A stretch of DNA of 6,252 nt from Syntrophomonadaceae bacterium (GTDB lineage: Bacteria > Bacillota > Dethiobacteria > DTU022): contig SLQM01000144.1 in assembly GCA_007131435.1 (NCBI GenBank), positions 1-6,252 of the forward strand, written 5' to 3'. The position numbers and the translations under genes are program-made. The notes beneath the pieces are model-generated. The model did no database searches. It had not been told where the DNA came from and saw only the letters and a program-made list of their open reading frames with translations. Shown here in pieces: positions 1-4,814 of the stretch; position 1 is the first letter of the stretch; each line of letters begins with the position of its first letter.

Positions 1-342
1 ATAATCTTTGGCCTATTCAGCTTTTTGCAGCCCGGTGCGCCATTTTTTGCCGACCCATTGGTGTCTATTTTCCCCAGGCTTTTTATCGGCATAGTATCTT
101 ACCTTGTATATTACTCCACAAAAAATATTAACACCGTTCTGGCTTGTATTCTTGCCGGCGCTTTTGGCTCTGCAACAAATACAGTTCTTGTTTTAGGTAT
201 GGCTACCTGGAGAGGCTATCTGCCTTCCGAAGTATCGGTTTCAATCGGTCTTTTACATGGTTTGCCAGAGATGGTTGTTGCAGCAATTTTAACAGTTATA
301 CTGGTAAAAGGCATACAGCGAATCAGGACAACTGAAGAATAA
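1..342 (+). CDS. ECF transporter S component, C-terminal part (gene begins before the window)
   Basis: The frame is open from base 1 to the TAA at 340-342 (113 codons), so the 5' end lies outside the window. A TTG at 25-27 is possible but lies inside conserved sequence and is unlikely to be the start. The protein is hydrophobic: the segment after FFADPLVSIFPRLFIG is characteristic of ECF S components of the PF12822-like group. It is followed by a membrane segment with a GSATNTVLVLG motif, then a last helix (GLPEMVVAAILTVILVKG) and a short charged tail. S components are small integral membrane proteins that bind a vitamin or other micronutrient and dock onto the EcfA-EcfA'-EcfT module. Three such module genes follow directly, the first after 28 nt, which suggests a dedicated importer. 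The substrate cannot be read from this part; the N-terminal helix that contacts EcfT is off-window. Family assignment is strong, specificity unknown. Confidence 0.85.
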   Translation: MIFGLFSFLQPGAPFFADPLVSIFPRLFIGIVSYLVYYSTKNINTVLACILAGAFGSATNTVLVLGMATWRGYLPSEVSVSIGLLHGLPEMVVAAILTVILVKGIQRIRTTEE

Positions 343-354
343 TTAACCCACTCC

Positions 355-360
355 GGGGAG
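355..360 (+). promoter_or_regulatory. Ribosome binding site for ecfA1
   Basis: GGGGAG lies 10 nt before the TTG at 371. It supports that non-ATG start, which also places the first beta strand (LIEVANLSYSY) at the usual distance from the N terminus of an ECF ATPase. Confidence 0.6.
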
Positions 361-370
361 CTGTCTTATT

Positions 371-1210
371 TTGAATCCGCTAATTGAAGTCGCAAATTTA
401 TCATATAGTTACCGGGCCGGAAGCGGCAATGAAGTTGCCGCCCTGAAGGACATAACCATGAAAGTGTTCGAAGGTGAGCTACTGGCAATTACCGGCCGAA
501 ACGGTTCAGGAAAATCTACACTTGCCCGCCATTTCAACTGCCTGCTAACACCTGTGAGCGGTTCAGTGGAAGTTGACGGGCTTTCTGTTTCTGATAAATG
601 CAATGTGGCTTCAATTCGCAGACAGGTTGGAATGGTATTTCAAAACCCTGACAACCAGTTAGTGAGCAGTATTGTAGAGGAAGATATCGCTTTCGGCCCC
701 GAAAACTTAGGGCTTCCGGCGGAAGAGATTAGAAGAAGGGTTGACTGGGCCTTAAAAACCCTTAACCTTAAAAATTTACAATATGAATCGCTTAACCAGC
801 TATCTGAGGGACAAAAACAGCTTGTCGCAATTGCCGGAGTCCTGGCCATGAAGCCTCGCTGTATTGTCCTGGATGAACCTACAGCTCATCTTGATCCCCG
901 CAGCAGGCGCGAAGTGATTAAAAATGCTTTAAGGCTCAACCGTGAAGAAGGAATCACTATTGTTCTGCTAACTCATTTTATGGAAGAAGTAACACATTGT
1001 GATCGCATGATTGTAATGGATATGGGTGAAATCAAAATGGAAGGTTCTCCAAGAGAGGTTTTTGACAGTGAAGAAAAAATAATTAATCTAGGGCTTGATT
1101 TTCCAGTATCGGCCAAACTTGCCGAAGGACTGCGGAAGCAAGGGATCAGGATTCCAAGAAAAACAATTAATGCCGAGGAGCTTATAAAAAGCTTATGCCA
1201 ATTGAAGTAA
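371..1210 (+). CDS. ecfA1: ECF transporter ATPase EcfA1 (CbiO-type ABC protein) with LSEGQ signature
   Basis: This is a 279-residue cytoplasmic ABC ATPase, normal length for the family, that would power vitamin or ion import with EcfA2, EcfT and the S component. Visible motifs are A-loop aromatic residues (SYSY, about 11-14), Walker A GRNGSGKST (42-50), Q-loop with Q91 in FQNPDNQ, Walker B CIVLDEP (164-170) with catalytic E169, D-loop HLDP, and H-loop H202 in LTHF. The C-terminal roughly 60 residues match the EcfA-specific dimerisation tail. The ABC signature is LSEGQKQLVAIAG (144-156) where LSGGQKQRVAIAG is usual: Gly is replaced by Glu at the second glycine-box position, and Arg by Leu downstream. 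The start is TTG with a Shine-Dalgarno site. The gene follows the S component by 28 nt and its last 16 nt overlap ecfA2. It is called EcfA1 from gene order and sequence type; the A1/A2 naming is less certain than the family. Confidence 0.95.
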   Translation: MNPLIEVANLSYSYRAGSGNEVAALKDITMKVFEGELLAITGRNGSGKSTLARHFNCLLTPVSGSVEVDGLSVSDKCNVASIRRQVGMVFQNPDNQLVSSIVEEDIAFGPENLGLPAEEIRRRVDWALKTLNLKNLQYESLNQLSEGQKQLVAIAGVLAMKPRCIVLDEPTAHLDPRSRREVIKNALRLNREEGITIVLLTHFMEEVTHCDRMIVMDMGEIKMEGSPREVFDSEEKIINLGLDFPVSAKLAEGLRKQGIRIPRKTINAEELIKSLCQLK

Positions 1211-2061
1211 ACAATCTTTCATATAGCTATAAAAAAGGCACACCATTTGAGAAGCAGGTGCTGAGTAATATAAACCTGAAAATCAATGATGGAGAATTTG
1301 TCGGCATAATTGGGCCTACACAGGCCGGAAAAACAACATTGGCTCAGCATTTCAATGCCCTCTTAGTACCAGACCAGGGCAGGGTTATCGTTAATGGTGT
1401 GGATTTAGCTGAAAAAAAAGCCGACCTGGTTAAACTGCGCCATAATGTAGGCTATGTTTTCCAAAATCCCGACTACCAGCTTTTTGAACCTACTGTTGGT
1501 GAAGATATTGCATTCGGCCCCCGTAACCAGAACCTGCCCCCAAAAGAAATAGAAAACCGGGTTCTCGAGGCGATGGCCCAGGTAGGCTTGGATTATGATA
1601 CTTTTAACAAGCGCGACATCTTTGCTCTAAGCGGGGGGCAGAAAAGAAGGGCTGCGATAGCAGGTGTACTAGCCTGTAAACCGCAAATAATGATTTTGGA
1701 CGATGTTACTGCAGGGCTTGATCCCGGCGGCCGTAAGGAAATAATTAATGTAATAAAGAAATTGCACCATGAACAAGAAATTACAACTATTTACATCTCA
1801 AACAGCATGGATGAAATCGCTGCCCTGGCCGAACGGATAATAGTCCTGAACCAGGGGCAGGTGCTATTCGATGATCAAACAGGTGAGGTTTTTTTACATG
1901 CCCGCAAGCTTATAGATATTGGCCTGGAACTACCTGAAGTTATGAACATCACAACCAGGCTGATTGAAGCTGGTTTTAACCTTCCAGGAGCAATTTTAAG
2001 TATCGACCAGGCTGTACATGCTATTGCAGCAAGCCTGCAGAAAGGGCAGGTGGATGCCTGA
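1195..2061 (+). CDS. ecfA2: ECF transporter ATPase EcfA2 with altered Walker B and H-loop
   Basis: This 288-residue ABC ATPase is the predicted heterodimer partner of EcfA1. Motifs are Walker A GPTQAGKTT (40-48; usual form GPTGSGKST, but the GxxxxGKT core is kept), Q-loop with Q90 in FQNPDYQ, a canonical signature LSGGQKRRAAIAG (145-157), Walker B IMILDD (165-170), D-loop GLDP (174-177) and a C-terminal EcfA tail. Two catalytic positions are non-standard: the residue after the Walker B aspartate is D170 instead of Glu (LDDVT, not LDEPT), and the H-loop reads YISNSM, giving N203 where THSM with His is usual. These changes suggest a weak or non-hydrolysing ATP site formed by its own Walker motifs. 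The ATG lies 16 nt before the end of ecfA1, with GAGGAG 14 nt upstream, a rather long spacing. The stop overlaps the ecfT start by 1 nt (TGATG). Confidence 0.95.
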   Translation: MPIEVNNLSYSYKKGTPFEKQVLSNINLKINDGEFVGIIGPTQAGKTTLAQHFNALLVPDQGRVIVNGVDLAEKKADLVKLRHNVGYVFQNPDYQLFEPTVGEDIAFGPRNQNLPPKEIENRVLEAMAQVGLDYDTFNKRDIFALSGGQKRRAAIAGVLACKPQIMILDDVTAGLDPGGRKEIINVIKKLHHEQEITTIYISNSMDEIAALAERIIVLNQGQVLFDDQTGEVFLHARKLIDIGLELPEVMNITTRLIEAGFNLPGAILSIDQAVHAIAASLQKGQVDA

Positions 2062-2888
2062 TGGAGCTGACTAAAAACATCACCCTCGGAGTATACCTGC
2101 CAGGCAATACGCTTATTCACACCCTGGATCCAAGAACAAAAATCGTTGCAACCGCCTTATTAATAACACTTCTGCTATTCATTAAATCTTACCTGGCCTA
2201 TGTTTTATTCCTTATATTAATCATAGCTATTTTGATTATAGCGACTATTCCTCCCGGATACGCATTTTGTGGCTTAAAACCTATGCTGCCTATTCTGCTG
2301 CTGATGTGGATTTTCCAGCTTTTTCTTTATTCCACACCAGGTGCAACCGTTATTTTTTCATGGTGGATTTTTAGCGCAACAGACGCAGGCCTGCACATGG
2401 GAAACCTGATCAGTATGCGGGTATTGTTTCTTTTTACAGTTACTACAATCCTAACCCTGACAACATCTATAGTCAGCTTAACTGACGGGCTGGAAAGCCT
2501 GCTGAACCCTTTAAAGAAAATAGGTTTGCCTACACAGGAACTGGTCATGACAATGATTATAGCCCTGCGCTTTGTTCTAATCCTGGCAGAGGAGCTGGAT
2601 AAAATTATTAAAGCCCAGATGGCAAGGGGGGTTGCTTTTGACAGGGGCAATTTTATTCAAAAAACAAGAAACCTGTTTCCCGTATTCCTGCCTTTATTTA
2701 TTAATGCCTTCAAAAGAGCTGAAGAGCTAATTGTTGCCATGGAAGCAAGAAGTTACAGCGGGGGCAAAGGCAGGACAAAAATGAAAACCCTGCACATGGG
2801 CAGGTTAGATCTTTTAGCGGGACTTTTTATGCTTTTATTTTCAGTATTGGTTGTATACTTAATATTAACAATTCCACCAGCCATTTAG
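2061..2888 (+). CDS. ecfT: ECF transporter transmembrane coupling protein EcfT
   Basis: This 275-residue integral membrane protein links the S component to the ATPase pair; typical family length is about 250-275. It opens with a soluble stretch ending in the EcfT hallmark HTLDPRTKI (20-28). Several hydrophobic helices follow (about 29-62, 72-92, 119-138), then the long cytoplasmic coupling-helix region, and a final membrane helix at about 250-271. The coupling motifs that fit into the ATPase grooves are visible as ARG (188-190, in AQMARGVAFDRG) and ARS (229-231, in AMEARSYSGG); many EcfT proteins have ARG or a close variant at both places. Its ATG overlaps the ecfA2 stop, so translational coupling is expected. 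The TAG stop overlaps the stop of the convergent minus-strand gene, so it lacks its own 3' intergenic terminator. Confidence 0.95.
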   Translation: MELTKNITLGVYLPGNTLIHTLDPRTKIVATALLITLLLFIKSYLAYVLFLILIIAILIIATIPPGYAFCGLKPMLPILLLMWIFQLFLYSTPGATVIFSWWIFSATDAGLHMGNLISMRVLFLFTVTTILTLTTSIVSLTDGLESLLNPLKKIGLPTQELVMTMIIALRFVLILAEELDKIIKAQMARGVAFDRGNFIQKTRNLFPVFLPLFINAFKRAEELIVAMEARSYSGGKGRTKMKTLHMGRLDLLAGLFMLLFSVLVVYLILTIPPAI

Positions 2889-4486
2889 CCTATTGGGCAC
2901 CCAAATGATGTACCAACAGCTATAGCGGTTTTCACCTTTTCACTTTCAGGATCCACTCTTCTCGTTCCCTTTACTGCTTCTGCAAGCAGCGCTGATTCTA
3001 TGCTGTTACCCCTGATGCAGACCATCCTGTTATACCTTTTTTCATGGAACAGCTCTACAGCTTTAACCCCAAAGCGGGTTGCAAGAATCCGATCATAAGA
3101 AGTTGGGCTGCCGCCCCTCTGGAGGTGCCCAAGAACAGTAGACCTGCTTTCCATTCCTGTCCGCCTCTCTATTTCGCGGGACACCTGCTCACCTATTCCG
3201 CCCAAACGTTTGACACTTCCCTTTTGCTTGTATAGTGGTTCTTCTCCCTTGGGGTGAGCTCCCTCGGCAACCACTATAATACTGAACTTTTTACCCTTGC
3301 TGCGGCGATCCATAATTTTATCTACAATACATGAATATTGAAAAGGGAGCTCGGGGATCAGGATAATATCGCCTCCACCGGCCATACCGGCCTCCAGAGC
3401 AATCCAGCCTGCATAGCGGCCCATTACTTCAACAACCATCACCCTGTGATGTGATTCTGCAGTGGTGTGAATTTTATCAATTGCCTCGGTTGCAGTTGTT
3501 ACTGCAGAATCGAAGCCGAAGGTTACATCTGTTGCAGGAAGATCGTTATCGATTGTTTTCGGTATACCAATTATCGGCACTCCAAGTTCACTGAACCGAT
3601 GGGCGAGAAGTAAGCTTCCGTCACCACCGATAACAACCAGGCATTCTATGCCGCGGTTTTTTAAGTTATTTATAGCACTTGCAGAGCGGTCTTCACCCGT
3701 TTTTGTATAATCTGAACCTTCAGGACGGTAGTCAAAGGGATTATCCCTGTTTGATGTGCCCAGGATAGTTCCACCACGGTTTAATATACCGGAAACTGTG
3801 TAATCGTCAATTACATAACCATCATTTTCCACCAGGCCTTTGAACCCGTTATTAAAACCAACTACCTGGTAGCTGTATTTATAAGCTGCTCCTTTAACTA
3901 CTGCCCTGATTACAGCATTCAGGCCCGGGCAATCTCCACCACCGGTCAAAACAGCCATCCGGCGCGACTCTTTAACATCAACTGTAATTCCCTGGTTAGA
4001 AGCAGAACTTTTTACTTTTTGTAAAATATCATCTTCCCCTTTGGGTTGACCATCGGGTATTGCATCACGGGCCAATTGATCGCATTTTTGATTAAGTTGA
4101 TCTGTGCTGTGGCCTTTGACTTTCACCCACTCTATTTCGAGTTTTTCCGCTAGTTCAAGCAGCTGTTCCCACAGCTCGCGGTTTTGAACCGGCTCACCTT
4201 TACTGGTAACCCAGCCATTATATTGCCATTTTTCTATCCAGCCCTGGTTAAAGCAGTTGACCAGGTAAGCGCTGTCACTGTGGAGCTTCACTTTTTCCCC
4301 CGCAGGAATTTTATTCAGCGCTTCCACGGCGGCCCTTAGTTCCATGCGCTGGTTTGTGGTCAGCTGCTCGCCGCCGGAAATTTCTTCTTCCAGTTCACCG
4401 CGCCTGATAACCGCCCCCCAGCCTCCCGGGCCGGGATTTCCCGAACATGCACCATCGGTATAGACTATATAAGCTTCAGCCTGCAA
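2885..4486 (-). CDS. rnhA-pfkA: Fusion protein: RNase HI domain plus 6-phosphofructokinase domain
   Basis: A single 533-codon frame encodes two complete enzymes. Residues 1-142 are RNase HI, which cuts the RNA strand of RNA-DNA hybrids: YTDGACSGNPGPGG with D11, NQRMEL with E49, HSDSAY with D71 and CDQLAR with D136 supply the full DEDD metal-binding set, and the Trp-rich basic handle region (82-102) is present. Residues about 143-176 are a charged linker. Residues 177-533 (357 aa, full stand-alone length) are phosphofructokinase, which phosphorylates fructose 6-phosphate in glycolysis. Motifs are GGGDCPGLNAVIR (182-194), NRGGTILGT (236-244), GGDGS (287-291), PKTIDNDL (309-316) with catalytic D313, MGRYAGW (355-361) and GHLQRGGSP (453-461). 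Gly in GGDGS points to ATP use, while Lys in PKTIDND is the residue seen in PPi and group III enzymes, so ATP is likelier but not certain. The start is TTG with a strong Shine-Dalgarno site. M177 could allow separate production of the kinase. Confidence 0.93.
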   Translation of the reverse strand: MQAEAYIVYTDGACSGNPGPGGWGAVIRRGELEEEISGGEQLTTNQRMELRAAVEALNKIPAGEKVKLHSDSAYLVNCFNQGWIEKWQYNGWVTSKGEPVQNRELWEQLLELAEKLEIEWVKVKGHSTDQLNQKCDQLARDAIPDGQPKGEDDILQKVKSSASNQGITVDVKESRRMAVLTGGGDCPGLNAVIRAVVKGAAYKYSYQVVGFNNGFKGLVENDGYVIDDYTVSGILNRGGTILGTSNRDNPFDYRPEGSDYTKTGEDRSASAINNLKNRGIECLVVIGGDGSLLLAHRFSELGVPIIGIPKTIDNDLPATDVTFGFDSAVTTATEAIDKIHTTAESHHRVMVVEVMGRYAGWIALEAGMAGGGDIILIPELPFQYSCIVDKIMDRRSKGKKFSIIVVAEGAHPKGEEPLYKQKGSVKRLGGIGEQVSREIERRTGMESRSTVLGHLQRGGSPTSYDRILATRFGVKAVELFHEKRYNRMVCIRGNSIESALLAEAVKGTRRVDPESEKVKTAIAVGTSFGCPIG

Positions 4487-4493
4487 GAGCTAA

Positions 4494-4500
4494 CCCTCCT
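4494..4500 (-). promoter_or_regulatory. Ribosome binding site deciding the TTG start of the RNase HI-PFK gene
   Basis: On the minus strand AGGAGGG is followed by 7 nt and then TTG (4486-4484). This near-perfect Shine-Dalgarno site fixes the start just before the first RNase HI beta strand (AYIVYTDGACSG) and shows that ribosomes load at the RNase H end of the fusion. Confidence 0.85.
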
Positions 4501-4592
4501 GATGTTAAATTATCATGAATATCAAAGAATCTATACTCCCTGATCGTTCAGACTGGAAGTACAGCAGTTCAGTTTCCGCTCCTCGCCCAATT

Positions 4593-4800
4593 GCCTTACC
4601 GATAAGGGTAATTACCATTGTGAAGTCACAGTGATAATAGCAGGTGAAGCAAAGGCTGGAGCAGGCCGGCCTGCACGGACGCAGGCCGCCGAGAGCCAAG
4701 TCACGGATGACGCGTCTCGAGGGCAGCCAAAGCGGAATCCTGAAGCTGAACCGCTGCTATTACCTGTGACGTAACCGGTAATGTCCGTTATCGGTAAGGC
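4593..4800. repeat. About 208-bp imperfect palindromic element with 13-bp perfect terminal inverted repeats
   Basis: GCCTTACCGATAA (4593-4605) is exactly inverted at 4788-4800. Moving inward, the arms keep pairing: 4611-4616 with 4777-4782 (6 bp), 4625-4631 with 4764-4770 (7 bp) and 4635-4643 with 4754-4762 (9 bp). Further in, GC at 4649-4650 and GGCTG at 4654-4658 pair with 4732-4733 and 4724-4728, across a symmetric AAA/AAA internal loop. The GC-rich centre holds two small hairpins: GGCCTGC (4668-4674) with GCAGGCC (4681-4687), and GTCA (4700-4703) with TGAC (4708-4711). Both loops contain CGGA. The centre is clearly more GC-rich than the flanking DNA. It starts 14 nt past the UPF0182 stop. 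It could be a MITE-like or REP-like mobile repeat, or a structured RNA; no target-site duplication and no known RNA family was recognised. Confidence 0.75.
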
Positions 4801-4814
4801 TATACTATATTTAC

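Larger units (their letters stand above)
4487..4814. other. Intergenic region between the UPF0182 gene and the RNase HI-PFK gene
   Basis: These 328 nt separate two minus-strand genes. Most of the space (4593-4800) is a long imperfect palindrome listed separately. The remaining roughly 100 nt next to the RNase HI-PFK start (4487-4592) are AT-richer and hold its Shine-Dalgarno site. A TATAGA hexamer on the minus strand at 4535-4530 could be a -10 box, but the sequence 17 nt upstream of it (TTCCAG) is a poor -35, so no promoter is called. No convincing coding sequence was found here; the open frames present run through the palindrome. Confidence 0.6.

Noticed and set aside
2327..2650. 107-codon minus-strand open frame inside ecfT
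   Set aside because: Antisense shadow of a clear EcfT coding sequence, with no domain and no ribosome site noted.
3956..4486. Possibility that rnhA and pfkA are two separate genes called as one
   Set aside because: The sequence as given has no stop between the domains, both domains are intact, and only the RNase H start has a strong Shine-Dalgarno site; it is kept as one gene, with the artefact or internal-start option listed as a finding.
4505..4699. 64-codon minus-strand open frame in the gap before the RNase HI-PFK gene
   Set aside because: It runs through one arm and the core of the palindrome, has a low-complexity Cys/Arg-rich product and no recognisable domain; palindromic DNA readily gives chance frames.
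4593..4800. Known riboswitch (cobalamin, TPP, c-di-GMP or c-di-AMP type)
   Set aside because: None of the conserved core motifs I could compare from memory is present in order on either strand; an Infernal search would settle it.
4593..4800. Insertion sequence with transposase
   Set aside because: Terminal inverted repeats exist, but at 208 bp there is no room for a transposase, and the flanks (CCCAATT and TATACTA) show no target duplication.
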